Source of the DNA: Glaciihabitans sp. INWT7
Lineage (GTDB): Bacteria > Actinomycetota > Actinomycetes > Actinomycetales > Microbacteriaceae
DNA length: 64,000 bases
Assembly (NCBI RefSeq): GCF_014217685.1
Contig: NZ_CP043653.1
Location: 1,864,419-1,928,418 of the forward strand
Reading direction: 5' to 3'
Shown: in pieces, positions 47,049 through 56,721 of the stretch
Layout of the letters: each line of letters begins with the position of its first letter
Position numbering within the stretch: the stretch's first letter is position 1
Position numbers and translations under genes: made by a program
Notes under the pieces: model-generated
Told to the model about the DNA's origin: nothing
Seen by the model: the letters and a program-made list of their open reading frames with translations, nothing else
Databases searched by the model: none

Positions 47049-47108
47049 AGCATCACGACCTTCACCGCGTCACGACGTTCACAGCATCACGACCTTCACC
47101 GTGTCACG
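47041..47108. repeat. Two 34-bp tandem repeats between comEA and comEC
   Basis: Two direct copies (47041-47074 and 47075-47108) differing at one base, followed by a shorter related unit to about 47134. They cover the comEC start and ribosome binding region. Each copy supplies an in-frame-looking GTGAACGT on the minus strand. Confidence 0.88.
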
Positions 47109-47121
47109 ACCTTCACCGCAG

Positions 47122-47742
47122 TCACAGCGTCACGAGGTCCTTCAGCGAGTCGAAGGTCTTCTGGCCGACACCGGTCACGCTCATCAGGTCTTCGAGAGCG
47201 GTGAACCTGCCGTTCTTAGCGCGCCAATCGAGGATGCGTTTCGCCATGGCGGGTCCCACCCGGGGAAGGGTCTCGAGCGCCGCCTCATCCGCGGTGTTGA
47301 TATTGACCTTGCCGCCAGCGGAAGGCGCTCCCGGAGTGATGACGGGGGTTTCGCCGACGGCAGGCACGAGGATCTGCTCGCCATCGACGATCGGTCGCGC
47401 CAGGTTGAGCCCGGCCTGTTCGGCAGCCGGGGTGAACCCGCCGGCGGCCGCGATCGCATCGACGGCACGGTCCCCGTCGCGCAGAAGGTAGAGCCCCGGT
47501 TTCGCGACCGCCCCGAGGATGTGCACGTAGATGGTCACACCACCCGCGGCGGACCGTGGCGGGCCGCTGCCGCCGGGCGTCGATGGAGCGCTGGGCGGGA
47601 GCGACTGCGTAGCCCCGCCAGGGCCCACCGCGCTCACAAGCACCGCGATGCCCAGGCCCACGAGAACCAGCACGATGGCCGCCCCCACCCCCACCCGCGC
47701 ACGAACGGGTCGGCGCACGGCGAGGGCAGCAGGCGGATCCAT
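47122..47742 (-). CDS. comEA: ComEA-family DNA-binding protein
   Basis: A membrane-anchored receptor that binds double-stranded DNA and passes it to ComEC. The 206-residue protein has an N-terminal helix (ARVGVGAAIVLVLVGLGIAV), a Pro/Ser/Gly linker, an SLBB-like domain (TIYVHILGAVAKPGLYLLRD) and a C-terminal helix-hairpin-helix pair (VNINTADEAALETLPRVGPA). The order comEA then comEC is standard. Confidence 0.93.
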   Translation of the reverse strand: MDPPAALAVRRPVRARVGVGAAIVLVLVGLGIAVLVSAVGPGGATQSLPPSAPSTPGGSGPPRSAAGGVTIYVHILGAVAKPGLYLLRDGDRAVDAIAAAGGFTPAAEQAGLNLARPIVDGEQILVPAVGETPVITPGAPSAGGKVNINTADEAALETLPRVGPAMAKRILDWRAKNGRFTALEDLMSVTGVGQKTFDSLKDLVTL

Positions 47743-47748
47743 GACCGA

Positions 47749-47754
47749 AGGCTA
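47749..47754 (-). promoter_or_regulatory. -10 box, leaderless start of comEA
   Basis: TAGCCT, exactly 6 nt before the ATG at 47742. Confidence 0.6.
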
Positions 47755-47843
47755 GGAAATACCCGCCCGCGAACTCACCGTGGCGGTCGGGGATGGGGAC
47801 AATCGGGCCGCCGTTCCTCCGGCAGAGGACTGGAGCCGTAGCG

Positions 47844-50441
47844 TCAGGGTCTGGTGGCGATGTTCACGATGCGCGGAGCGCGGACGATCACGTTGACGAC
47901 AGTGCGATCACCGACGGCGCGCACGACGCCGGCGGAGGCGAGTGCGAGCTTCTCGAGCTCGGCGGGATCGATCTTGGGGCTGACATCCGCCTTGTCACGC
48001 ACCTTGCCGTCGACCTGGAACACCGCCGTCACGGAGGTCTCCACGAGCAGGGTCTTGTCGGCCTTGCGCCAGCCGAAGAGCGCGACGGGCGGCGGGTAAC
48101 CGAGCTGCTCCCACATCTCCTCCGCGGTGTACGGCGCGAAGAGCGAGAGCCCGAGGGCGACGGTCTCCGTGGCCTCGCGCACCGCGGCATCCGCTCCCCC
48201 GGCTCCGCTGTCGATGACCTTGCGGGTCGCATTGACGAGTTCCATGAGACGGGCGACGACGACATTGAACTTGAATGACTCGATGAGGCCGGGCGCTTCG
48301 GCGAGGAAGTGGTGGGTGACCCGGCGCAGGGCCTGGTCGCCGGTGCGCCACTCGATCTCGGGAGCGCTCGTGACATCCTGCGCGAGGCGCCAGGCGCGGG
48401 CGAGGAATTTCGCCGAACCGGCCGGCGACACGTCTTCCCAGTTGATGTCGTCTTCCGGAGGACCGGCGAACACCATGGTCAGCCGGATCGCGTCGACACC
48501 GTGGGCCGCGATCTCGTCGCCGAGGTTCACTCCCCCGCGGCTCTTCGACATCTTCGAGCCTCCGGAGAGCACCATCCCCTGGTTGAGGAGGGCGCTGAAC
48601 GGCTCGGTGAAGCTCACGTAACCGAGGTCGAAGAGCACCTTCGTGATGAAACGCGCGTAGAGCAAATGCAGGATCGCGTGCTCGACGCCCCCGATGTACT
48701 GGTCGACCGGAGCCCACTTGTCGGCCTCCTTCGGATCGAAGGCACGGATGTCGTCCTGCGGGCTGAGGAAGCGCAAGAAGTACCATGAGCTGTCGACGAA
48801 GGTGTCCATTGTGTCGGGATCGCGACGCACGGCCCTTCCGTCGGGCAGGGTGGCGTTCACCCAGTCCTCGGCCGCACCGAGAGGAGAGACCCCCTTCGGC
48901 TGCAGGTCGAGACCCTCGGTCGATGGCAGACGCACGGGCAGCTGGTCCTCTGGCACCGGCACGAGCTCGCCGTCCTCCGTGTGGAAGATCGGGATGGGGG
49001 TGCCCCAGAACCGCTGGCGGGAGATGAGCCAGTCGCGCAGGCGGTAGTTCTTCGATGAGCGACCGTTTCCCGCGGCATCCAGCTGCTCGGTGATGCGCTT
49101 GATCGCGTTGGACTTGCTCAGCCCGTTGAGGGAGCCGGAGTTGAGCATGCGCCCCTCGCCGGTGAGCGCGATGCCGGTGTGGGCGGGATCGAGCGGCGGC
49201 AGGTCGTCGGGCAGCTCGGCCTCACCGGTCTCCGGGTTGATCGGCAACACCGGGATCGCGCCGGTGACGGGCTGGTTGGTGTCGACCACCACCCGCACGG
49301 GCAGGTCGAACTTGCGGGCGAAGTCCAGGTCGCGCTGGTCGTGGGCCGGAACGGCCATGACCGCACCGTGCCCGTAGTCGGCGAGCACGTAGTCAGCGGC
49401 CCAGATCGGGATGCGTTCGCCATTGATCGGATTCACCGCGAAGCGATCGAGGAAGACGCCGGTCTTCTCCCGGCTGGCATCCTGCCGCTCGATCTCTGTG
49501 GTCTTCTGCACCTGGACGAGGTAGTCGGTGAAGCTTTCGCGCACGGCATCCGTCGACCCGGATACGAGCTCCGCCGCCAGGTCGGAGTCCGGCGCGACGA
49601 CCATGAAGGTGACGCCGTACAGAGTGTCGGGACGGGTAGTGAAGACGGTGATCTTCTCCTCACGGCCCTCGATCACGAAGTCGACGTCCGCGCCCTTGGA
49701 CCGGCCGATCCAGTTGCGTTGCATCGCGAGCACCTTTGGCGGCCACGATCCCTCGAGCTGGTTGAGGTCGTCGAGCAGTCGGTCGGCATAGTCGGTGATC
49801 TTGAAGTACCACTGCGTGAGCTTCTTCTTCACGACGACGGCGCCGGAGCGGTCTGAGGTGCCGTCGGGCAGCACCTGCTCGTTCGCGAGCACGGTCTGGT
49901 CCACCGGGTCCCAGTTGACCCAGGAATCCTTGCGGTAGGCCAGGCCCTTCTCATACATCTTGAGGAACAGCCACTGGTTCCACTTGTAGTACTCGGGATC
50001 GCTGGTCGCGATCTCCCGGTCCCAGTCCACCGAGGTGGCGTACTGCTTCATCGACTCCGACTGCTGGGCGATGTTGGCGTAGGTCCACTCGCGCGGGTCG
50101 ACCCCCCGCTTGATCGCGGCGTTCTCCGCGGGAAGGCCGAAGGAATCCCAGCCGATGGGATGCAGCACGTTGAAGCCCTGCTGGCGCCAATAGCGCGCGA
50201 GCACGTCCGCGAGAGCGAAGGCCTCGGCATGTCCCATGTGCAGGTCCCCCGACGGATACGAGAACATGTCGAGGATGTATTTGCGCGGACGCTTGTCGTC
50301 GGGATCGTCGGTACGGAACGACTTCAGTTCGTCCCAGCGCGGCATCCACTTCGCTTGGAGCGCAGCGGCGTCGTAGCGGGGACCGTGATCTGCGGAGCGG
50401 TCTTCTGCAGTCGGGTCTGCTGCAGTGCGGTCTTCTGCCAC
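47844..50441 (-). CDS. leuS: Leucyl-tRNA synthetase
   Basis: Charges tRNA-Leu. The 865-residue class I synthetase has the HIGH-type motif in [13 protein letters not shown], a large editing domain (about 240-440) and the KMSKS loop in [12 protein letters not shown]. The start is GTG at 50441. The first ~20 residues ([17 protein letters not shown]) are a small repeat not typical of the family, encoded by direct copies of GCGGTCTTCTGC. The AATTCATTGAATT palindrome at 50451-50463 lies just upstream. Confidence 0.96.
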   Translation of the reverse strand: MAEDRTAADPTAEDRSADHGPRYDAAALQAKWMPRWDELKSFRTDDPDDKRPRKYILDMFSYPSGDLHMGHAEAFALADVLARYWRQQGFNVLHPIGWDSFGLPAENAAIKRGVDPREWTYANIAQQSESMKQYATSVDWDREIATSDPEYYKWNQWLFLKMYEKGLAYRKDSWVNWDPVDQTVLANEQVLPDGTSDRSGAVVVKKKLTQWYFKITDYADRLLDDLNQLEGSWPPKVLAMQRNWIGRSKGADVDFVIEGREEKITVFTTRPDTLYGVTFMVVAPDSDLAAELVSGSTDAVRESFTDYLVQVQKTTEIERQDASREKTGVFLDRFAVNPINGERIPIWAADYVLADYGHGAVMAVPAHDQRDLDFARKFDLPVRVVVDTNQPVTGAIPVLPINPETGEAELPDDLPPLDPAHTGIALTGEGRMLNSGSLNGLSKSNAIKRITEQLDAAGNGRSSKNYRLRDWLISRQRFWGTPIPIFHTEDGELVPVPEDQLPVRLPSTEGLDLQPKGVSPLGAAEDWVNATLPDGRAVRRDPDTMDTFVDSSWYFLRFLSPQDDIRAFDPKEADKWAPVDQYIGGVEHAILHLLYARFITKVLFDLGYVSFTEPFSALLNQGMVLSGGSKMSKSRGGVNLGDEIAAHGVDAIRLTMVFAGPPEDDINWEDVSPAGSAKFLARAWRLAQDVTSAPEIEWRTGDQALRRVTHHFLAEAPGLIESFKFNVVVARLMELVNATRKVIDSGAGGADAAVREATETVALGLSLFAPYTAEEMWEQLGYPPPVALFGWRKADKTLLVETSVTAVFQVDGKVRDKADVSPKIDPAELEKLALASAGVVRAVGDRTVVNVIVRAPRIVNIATRP

Positions 50442-50627
50442 GAAAGTCTCAATTCATTGAATTCACCAGAGGCGGCCGGATTTAGCCACGGCCGTGTCCA
50501 AGGGTACCGAACCCAGCCGTACGCGACCGCATCCCCCCGACGGAGGCTTCCCGGCATGCATGACCGCGGCGATCCGGGCGACGGTGGAGGGGCCCGCCGC
50601 GCCGGCGCGGCGCCGATCCACTGCGGG

Positions 50628-51983
50628 TCACGCCGAAGGCACGCCCAGTGCCGCGAGCAGAGCCGCCGCCTTGAGCTTCACCTCGGCGAGTTCTTCCGCG
50701 GGCACCGACAGCGCCGTAATACCACCGCCGGATCCGACGGTCGCGCCCTCGGTATCCAGCAGGATGCTGCGGATCACCATCGCCAGTTCGACCCGGCCAT
50801 CGAGCCCGAAGTAGCCGAAGGCGCCAGCATAGGCCCCGCGCGCGCGGTGTTCGAGGCGGTCGAGGATCGTGACCGCGCTGTGTTTCGGGGCACCGGTCAT
50901 GGAGCCCGCGGGGAAGCACGCCACCACGGCGTCGATCGCATTCAACCCCGGTGCGAGACGGCCGCGCACCGTACTCACCAACTGGTGGACGTGAGCGTAG
51001 GTCTCCACCGCCAGCAGCCGCGGAACACTCACCGAACCGATCTCACTCACCCGGGCGATGTCGTTGCGCATCAGGTCGACGATCATCAGGTTCTCTGCCC
51101 GTTCCTTGTCGCTCGCCAGCAGTTCCGCCACGAGTGCCGCGTCGGACGCCGCCGTCTCGCCGCGACGACGAGTGCCCTTGATCGGATGGGACTCGATGGT
51201 GCCGTCCGGTGCCACGGAGAGGAACAGCTCTGGCGAGGAGCTCAGCAGCGAGACATCCCCCGCGCGGAAGAAGGCGCCGTGATGGCTGGGATTTGCGGCC
51301 CTCAGGGCGAGGTAGGTCTCGAACGGATCGGGCGTGACCGCCACCCTCGCCTCGGTCGTGAGGCACAACTGGTAGGCATCGCCGGCGTCGATGGCGGCCT
51401 GGCAGGCCTCGATCATCCCCAGGTAGTCCTCGTCGGTATCCGCCCACACGACCTCTGCCCCTGGCGGCTCACCGATGCCCCCAGCGCCGGCCGGAGCCTC
51501 GCTCAGGCCGCCAACGGCAGCGAGCAAATTCTCGACGGCGACCCGCTCGAGCCCCAGCACCGTAACGGTGCCCGACGAATGGTCGAAGGCGATCGCGGAG
51601 TCCACGAAGACCAGCGAGGCATCCGCGTATCGCGACTGGTGAGCGGATGCCGCGCCCATAGTCTGCGCGGCCAGGCCGTAACCGAGCCATCCCACCCAGC
51701 CGAGCCGGAAACCGGTCGAGGGAGGCAGTTCATGCAGAGCGAGATCTTCCCGCAGCACATCGAAAACCTCGCCCTCGATCGTCTCGCCCGCGATTGTCAC
51801 CGTGCCATCGGCGACAGAGGCCGTGAGCGAGCGCGAGCCGAACCCCACATAGCTCATGCCTTCCGTGGCATGTATCCCGGAGTCCAACCAGACCACCGAC
51901 GCACGATCGGCGAAGAGTGCGCGGGCGAGTTCGGCAGGGTCGCTCCAACCGGGCAGCGGTGACTCGTAGACCCGGTGGCGCAT
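50628..51983 (-). CDS. pabB: Aminodeoxychorismate synthase component I
   Basis: Converts chorismate to 4-amino-4-deoxychorismate for folate synthesis. The 451-residue chorismate-binding enzyme has the PabB-type PIKGTRRRG motif, AENLMIVDLMRNDIARV, and FPAGSMTGAPKHSAV in the active site. PIKGT distinguishes PabB from TrpE, which has PIAGT. No glutaminase subunit (PabA) is encoded nearby. It is divergent from a PabC-like gene with start codons only 11 bp apart. Confidence 0.88.
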   Translation of the reverse strand: MRHRVYESPLPGWSDPAELARALFADRASVVWLDSGIHATEGMSYVGFGSRSLTASVADGTVTIAGETIEGEVFDVLREDLALHELPPSTGFRLGWVGWLGYGLAAQTMGAASAHQSRYADASLVFVDSAIAFDHSSGTVTVLGLERVAVENLLAAVGGLSEAPAGAGGIGEPPGAEVVWADTDEDYLGMIEACQAAIDAGDAYQLCLTTEARVAVTPDPFETYLALRAANPSHHGAFFRAGDVSLLSSSPELFLSVAPDGTIESHPIKGTRRRGETAASDAALVAELLASDKERAENLMIVDLMRNDIARVSEIGSVSVPRLLAVETYAHVHQLVSTVRGRLAPGLNAIDAVVACFPAGSMTGAPKHSAVTILDRLEHRARGAYAGAFGYFGLDGRVELAMVIRSILLDTEGATVGSGGGITALSVPAEELAEVKLKAAALLAALGVPSA

Positions 51984-51988
51984 AACCT
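51983..51988 (+). promoter_or_regulatory. -10 box, leaderless start of pabC-like gene
   Basis: TAACCT, exactly 6 nt before the ATG at 51995. Its first base is also the A of the divergent pabB start codon. Confidence 0.65.
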
Positions 51989-51989
51989 A

Positions 51990-51995
51990 ACTCTA
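51990..51995 (-). promoter_or_regulatory. -10 box, leaderless start of pabB
   Basis: TAGAGT on the minus strand, exactly 6 nt before the ATG at 51983. Its first base pairs with the A of the divergent pabC-like start codon. Confidence 0.65.
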
Positions 51996-52771
51996 TGAGC
52001 GAGTCGACCGTCTACCGCTGGCACGAGGGTGCACTGCACCTCCTCGATTACTGCGATATGACCGACACGAGTATCTCCGCCGCGGATTCCTGGTTGGTCA
52101 CCGACGGCTCTTCACTCGCCCTCGACTTGCACCGGCACCGATTCTTCGAGGCGGCAGCGGGACTACTCGACGATCTCGATGCCTTCTGGCACGCCTCCAT
52201 CACCGCGATTCCGCGCTCCGGCGACTGGTTCCCTCGGTTCGAGGTGCAGGTACGCGGCGGCGCTCCACTCGCGGTTTTCCGGCTGCGCAGCGCCCCACAG
52301 CTCCTCCGGTCGGTGAGGCTCGCGAGTCATCCGGGGGCGGATCCGAGAACCGTGCCGGGCACGAAAGGTCCCGACACCGCGGTTTTGCTGCGCATTCGCA
52401 CGGAAGCCCAGGCGATCGGTGCGGACGAGGCCGTGATCCTGTCTGCCGATGGATTCGTTGTCGAGGGTGCCTACAGCGCGATTCTCTGGTGGCGTGGGGA
52501 CGTGCTGTGCGCCCCCTCGCCGGAGCTCGACCGCGTGGACAGCGTCACGGCCCGGTCGATCATCACCCTCGCCACCGCGCTGGGCATCGAGGTCTACTAC
52601 GAGTCGATAGAGCCGTATGAACTGGACGGATGCGAGATCTGGGCGGTGAGCGCCCTGCACGGTATCCGCATCGTCACTTCGTGGATCGACGGACCTGCGC
52701 CGGCCGAGCTGCCCGGCCGCCTCGCAATCTGGCGCGCCCGACTCGAGCGCCTTCGACGCCCCCTCCCCTAG
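51995..52771 (+). CDS. PabC-like aminotransferase class IV protein
   Basis: A 258-residue fold-type IV PLP protein, best read as 4-amino-4-deoxychorismate lyase, which releases pyruvate to give 4-aminobenzoate. RTVPGTKGPDTAVLL carries the PLP lysine (about K124) and GFVVEGAYSAILWW the conserved Glu/Gly patch before the phosphate cup. The pairing with pabB gives two consecutive folate steps, which supports PabC over a branched-chain aminotransferase. Confidence 0.78.
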   Translation: MSESTVYRWHEGALHLLDYCDMTDTSISAADSWLVTDGSSLALDLHRHRFFEAAAGLLDDLDAFWHASITAIPRSGDWFPRFEVQVRGGAPLAVFRLRSAPQLLRSVRLASHPGADPRTVPGTKGPDTAVLLRIRTEAQAIGADEAVILSADGFVVEGAYSAILWWRGDVLCAPSPELDRVDSVTARSIITLATALGIEVYYESIEPYELDGCEIWAVSALHGIRIVTSWIDGPAPAELPGRLAIWRARLERLRRPLP

Positions 52772-52812
52772 CGCCGCACGGAATCGCATTTCGGCTGGCT
52801 AAGCTCTCGACC

Positions 52813-53484
52813 GTGAACGACATCCTCAGCTGGATTCTCGACACGGTTCGCAACGTCGACCCCGTGCTTCGAATCCTGATCGCGGGTGTCGGGATGCTGC
52901 TGGAGACCTCGATCCTGGTGGGGCTGATCGTGCCAGGGGACACTATCGTGCTCGTATCGGCCACTGGCATCGCCGATTGGCCGCAGTACGTGGCGCTTCT
53001 CGCCGCCGTGATCGTGGGTTCGCTCACCGGGGAGAGTGTCGGCTTCGCGCTCGGTCGCTTCTTCGGGCCACGCATCCAGGCCTCCCGGATCGGTCGGCGG
53101 CTCGGTGAGCGCAATTGGCTCAGAGCGGAGACCTACCTCGACCGGCGCGGGGGCATCGCGGTATTCATCTCCCGATTCCTGCCCGTGCTGCACGCGCTCA
53201 TCCCCCTCACCGTCGGGATGAGCACGATGAGCTATCGCAAGTTCCTGGCTTGGACGGCGCCGGCCTGCATCCTCTGGGCCGGCGCATATGTCTCGGTGGG
53301 ATGGCTCGCCGCGGGGTCCTATCGCCAGCTGGCCACCCAGTTGCACTTCGCGGGCTACCTCTTCGCCGGCATCATCGCGGTGTTCCTCGTGATCGTGCTG
53401 ATCGTGAAGAAGGTCGTCACTCGGGCCGAGGCCAGGCACATGCTGCGCGAGGAACCCCAGAACGACGAAGTGCCCGAGCCGTAG
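52813..53484 (+). CDS. DedA/VTT-family membrane protein
   Basis: A 223-residue membrane protein of the DedA (SNARE-associated/VTT) family, involved in envelope homeostasis and proposed to flip lipids. ILVGLIVPGDTIVLVSATGI is the conserved re-entrant segment and FISRFLPVLHALIPLTVGMS carries the FxRxxP-type motif, ending MSYRKFLAW. The start is GTG at 52813 with TAAGCT 7 nt upstream (52800-52805), so the mRNA may be leaderless or nearly so. Confidence 0.88.
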   Translation: MNDILSWILDTVRNVDPVLRILIAGVGMLLETSILVGLIVPGDTIVLVSATGIADWPQYVALLAAVIVGSLTGESVGFALGRFFGPRIQASRIGRRLGERNWLRAETYLDRRGGIAVFISRFLPVLHALIPLTVGMSTMSYRKFLAWTAPACILWAGAYVSVGWLAAGSYRQLATQLHFAGYLFAGIIAVFLVIVLIVKKVVTRAEARHMLREEPQNDEVPEP

Positions 53485-53497
53485 CCCGGGCACTTCG
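53466..53497. terminator. Hairpin shared by convergent genes
   Basis: An 11-bp perfect stem (CGAAGTGCCCG with CGGGCACTTCG) whose loop contains the stop codon of the DedA gene. It lies between the convergent DedA and osmoprotectant-binding genes and could end transcription both ways, although no clear T-run is present. Confidence 0.6.
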
Positions 53498-53516
53498 AGT
53501 GATCACGCGGTCGCTG

Positions 53517-54443
53517 CTACTTGAGCAGTCCGGCGTCGGTTAGCCACGCCTTCGCGATGACCGGTGCAGACTTCTGGTCGGTGACGCTTTCGGAGTTGAG
53601 GCTCACGAGGTCGGACTGCGAGAGCTTGGCACTCACCTTGTTCAGGATGTCCGCCGCCTTCGTGTTGACCTTCTTGGAGACGATCGGGGCGATGTTGTCC
53701 GGGAAGAACAGGTTGTCAGGATCCTTGAGCACGACCAGATTGTCGGTCTTGATCAGCGGGCTCGCGGTGTAGATATTGGCGAGCTGGATCTTGTTGTCCT
53801 GAAGCGCCTTCACCGTGAGCGGTCCGCCGCCGTCTTCGATCGCGGTGAGCCCGGCGGTGGTGACGCCGTACTTGGCCTTCAGTGCATCGGGACCGTAGGG
53901 ACGGGTCGCGAGCTCGGAGTTGCCTCCGACCAGGATGGGCTCGGTCACGTTCTTCAACGAGGCGATATCGGTGAGGTTGTACTTCTGGGCGAACGCCGAG
54001 GTGACGGTCCACGAGTTCTGATCGGCCGCCTCGGCCTTGTCGAGCACGCGGAGGCCGGTCGGAAGCACCGACGCGAGGTCCTTCGCCACGTCATCCGCAG
54101 AACCTCCGGCTGCGGTCTTGTTCAGTGCCTGGTCGAGACTGCCGATGTATTCGGGAAAGACATCGATCTTCCCGGATTCGAGTTCGGGCAGGTAGACCTC
54201 GCGCTGGCCGATCTTGAACTGGCGATCGACAGTGAATCCGCCGTTTTCGAGCGCCTGGGCGTAGATCTCGGCGACGATCTCGTTGGAGTAGTAGTCCTGC
54301 GATCCGACCACGAGGGTCGTCTTCGATCCCGAACCCGAGCCCCCGGAGATGGGGTTACTCGACGCACACCCTGAAAGGGCTATTGCTGCCCCAACCACGA
54401 CTGCGCCAAGTGCGACGAGCCGGCCTCTTCTTGCTGTGAACAT
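53517..54443 (-). CDS. Osmoprotectant ABC substrate-binding lipoprotein
   Basis: A 308-residue extracellular lipoprotein of the ProX/OpuBC/OsmF type. The signal peptide ends in ALSGC with lipid-modified C26. TTLVVGSQDYYSNEIVAEIY opens the binding fold, and VFPEYIGSLDQALNKTAAGG is characteristic of betaine/choline-type receptors. It is the last of four genes (ATPase, permease, permease, receptor) for compatible-solute uptake. AAGGAAA precedes the ATG at 54443. The ligand is inferred from family. Confidence 0.88.
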   Translation of the reverse strand: MFTARRGRLVALGAVVVGAAIALSGCASSNPISGGSGSGSKTTLVVGSQDYYSNEIVAEIYAQALENGGFTVDRQFKIGQREVYLPELESGKIDVFPEYIGSLDQALNKTAAGGSADDVAKDLASVLPTGLRVLDKAEAADQNSWTVTSAFAQKYNLTDIASLKNVTEPILVGGNSELATRPYGPDALKAKYGVTTAGLTAIEDGGGPLTVKALQDNKIQLANIYTASPLIKTDNLVVLKDPDNLFFPDNIAPIVSKKVNTKAADILNKVSAKLSQSDLVSLNSESVTDQKSAPVIAKAWLTDAGLLK

Positions 54444-54470
54444 GTGATTGTTTCCTTAATGTGAGGGGGA

Positions 54471-55187
54471 TTAACCCAGTGCCGCGCGAGATCGGGTCGA
54501 CTTCACGCGGACGTCTTGAGGTCGTCCGGCCGTGACCCCTGCAGGGATGACGAGCCTCTGGACGATGCTGAACAGCACTTCGGAGAGGATGGCGAGCAGG
54601 ATCACGAGAATCGATCCCGCCAGCATCTGGGGATAGTCGTTGGTCTTGAGCCCCAGGAAGATGTAATGACCAAGACCGCCGCCGCCCACGTAATCCGCGA
54701 GCGTTGCGGTGGCGATCACCTGGAGTGACGCGGTCCGCAATCCGCCGATCAACAGTGGCAGCCCGAGCGGCATCTCCACGCGCCCCACGATCTGCAACTC
54801 GGTCATACCTACAGCTCTCGCGGCATCGATGGCTCGTCGGTCCACGGCCTCGAATCCCGAATAGGCACCGGCGAGGATCGAGGGGATGGCCAGCACGACG
54901 AGTGCGACGAAAGGGCCGATGAGTCCGACGTTCATGATCAGCGCGATGAGGCTCAGCAGTCCGAGGGTGGGAAGAGCTCGTGTCGCGCCGGATACTCCGA
55001 TCGCGAGCGACCGACCCCGGCCGGTGTGACCGATGACGTAGCCGAGCGGGATCGCGATCACCGAAGCAACGCCGAGAACCCCGAGGCTGATGAGGAGATG
55101 CTGGCCCACCCGGGTGCCGATTCCATTGACGCCGACATAGTGGGCCGGATCCAACACCCAGAGGATGCCCTGCACGAAGAGATTCAT
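54471..55187 (-). CDS. Osmoprotectant ABC permease, second
   Basis: A 238-residue permease with about six helices. The coupling (EAA) loop is DRRAIDAARAVGMTELQIVG followed by RVEMPLGLP. TATLADYVGGGGLGHYIFLG is typical of OpuCB/OpuCD-type permeases. The ATG at 55187 overlaps the stop of the first permease (ATGA). A longer in-frame reading upstream exists but is not supported. Confidence 0.88.
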   Translation of the reverse strand: MNLFVQGILWVLDPAHYVGVNGIGTRVGQHLLISLGVLGVASVIAIPLGYVIGHTGRGRSLAIGVSGATRALPTLGLLSLIALIMNVGLIGPFVALVVLAIPSILAGAYSGFEAVDRRAIDAARAVGMTELQIVGRVEMPLGLPLLIGGLRTASLQVIATATLADYVGGGGLGHYIFLGLKTNDYPQMLAGSILVILLAILSEVLFSIVQRLVIPAGVTAGRPQDVRVKSTRSRAALG

Positions 55188-55873
55188 GCGGTGACCGCCT
55201 CCCTCGATCGGCGCCGATCCCGGCGCGGCACCCGCCCGGAGGTGACCGCGACCCAGGGCATCAGCACCCGGCCGAGCAGCACGAGGAGCCCATCGACGCC
55301 GAGCGCGATGACGATGGTGAGCACGATCCCGGTGAGGATCTCGACGGCGATGCCACGCTGGATCCCGTCGGTGAAGAGTGCCCCGAGGCTGCTGATGCCG
55401 ATCACTGCTCCGACCGTCGTGAGGCTGATCGTGCTCACGGCGACGACACGGATGCCGGCGAGCAGCACGGGACCGGCGAGTGGAAGCTCCACCCTGAAGA
55501 ATTGCGACCTTGCCGAGAACCCGACGGCGGTGGCCGACTGCCGGATGTCCGGATCCACCGAGCCGAGACCGTCGGCTGTGGTGCGCACCATGAGGGCGAT
55601 GCCATACAGGGTGAGCGCGACGACGAGGTTGACCGGGTCCCTCAGCCCGGTGCCGATGATCAAGGGAAGGATGATGAACAGCGGGAGCGACGGGATGGCG
55701 TAGAGCAGGCCGAGCACGGTCAGGAGCGTCCCGCGGCTCCAGCGGTAGCGATTCGCGACCCAGCCAATCGGCACCGAGATCACGAAACTCAGGATAATCG
55801 GCGGGATGGCGATCAGGAGGTGGGCCACCACGAGCTGACCGATCAGCTCGCCGTTGTTGAGCAGCCAGTTCAC
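55184..55873 (-). CDS. Osmoprotectant ABC permease, first
   Basis: A 229-residue permease with about five or six helices. DIRQSATAVGFSARSQFFRV plus ELPLAGP is the EAA coupling loop, and TVGAVIGISSLGALFTDGIQ is a conserved helix of the OpuC/ProW family. The start overlaps the ATPase stop by 4 bases, and its stop overlaps the start of the second permease, so all three are translationally coupled. Confidence 0.88.
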   Translation of the reverse strand: MNWLLNNGELIGQLVVAHLLIAIPPIILSFVISVPIGWVANRYRWSRGTLLTVLGLLYAIPSLPLFIILPLIIGTGLRDPVNLVVALTLYGIALMVRTTADGLGSVDPDIRQSATAVGFSARSQFFRVELPLAGPVLLAGIRVVAVSTISLTTVGAVIGISSLGALFTDGIQRGIAVEILTGIVLTIVIALGVDGLLVLLGRVLMPWVAVTSGRVPRRDRRRSREAVTA

Positions 55874-56721
55874 CGCGCTGCCCCGCCGGATTCGCTGACG
55901 GTCTCGGAATCAGGCACGAGCACTCCGGCGGCACGTCCTGAGGCATCCACCAGGATGTCTCCGCTTGGCGTGCTTCGGATGCTCAGCTCGCGCTTTCCCT
56001 TATCCCCTCCGATGAAGCTGGCGACGAATTCGTTCGCGGGCGCCGAGAGGATCTCGGTCGGCGTGCCGACCTGGGCGATGCGACCGCCCTTCTCGAGGAT
56101 CACGACCTGGTCGCCGAGCAGGAACGCCTCGTCGATGTCGTGCGTGACGAAAACCACGGTCTTGTCGAGCTCCCGCTGAAGGCGAAGCAACTCGGTCTGC
56201 AGCTCGGCACGCACGATCGGGTCCACGGCACCGAAGGGCTCGTCCATGAGCAGGATGTTGGGATCGGCCGCGAGCCCTCGGGCCACCCCGACGCGCTGCT
56301 GCTGACCGCCGGAGAGCTGGCTCGGATAGCGATCGGCCAAGGCGCGGTCGAGACCGACCGTGTCGAGCAGGCGCAGTGCATCCTCCCGCGCCTGTTTCTT
56401 GGGCACCCGGTTCAGCACCGGCACCGTCGCGACGTTGTCGACCACTTTGAGATGCGGAAGCAGGCCGGAGTTCTGCATCACGTAGCCGATGCGACGGCGA
56501 AGTGCCACCGGCTCCAACTTCGAGGTGTCGTCACCATCGATCTCGATGACGCCGGACGTGGGGTCGACCATGCGATTGATCATGCGAAGGAGTGTGGTCT
56601 TGCCGGATCCGGAAGAACCGACGAACACCGTCGTCTTGCGCGATGGCAACACCAGGCTGAAGTCTTCGACCGCGACCGTGCCATCGGGGAACTGTTTTGT
56701 GACGTTGCGGAACTCGATCAT
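55870..56721 (-). CDS. Osmoprotectant ABC ATP-binding protein
   Basis: A 283-residue ATPase of the OpuCA/ProV group. VGSSGSGKTTLLRMINRM is Walker [18 protein letters not shown] the signature, NILLMDEPFGAVDP Walker B and FVTHDIDEA the H-loop. Full-length ProV/OpuCA has two CBS domains at the C-terminus; here only about 45 residues follow the core, so regulation through CBS nucleotide binding is absent. Confidence 0.9.
   Translation of the reverse strand: MIEFRNVTKQFPDGTVAVEDFSLVLPSRKTTVFVGSSGSGKTTLLRMINRMVDPTSGVIEIDGDDTSKLEPVALRRRIGYVMQNSGLLPHLKVVDNVATVPVLNRVPKKQAREDALRLLDTVGLDRALADRYPSQLSGGQQQRVGVARGLAADPNILLMDEPFGAVDPIVRAELQTELLRLQRELDKTVVFVTHDIDEAFLLGDQVVILEKGGRIAQVGTPTEILSAPANEFVASFIGGDKGKRELSIRSTPSGDILVDASGRAAGVLVPDSETVSESGGAAR

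Noticed and set aside
50442-50627. T-box or other riboswitch before leuS
   Set aside because: No T-box sequence, specifier loop or terminator pair is visible; only a 13-bp AT-rich palindrome.
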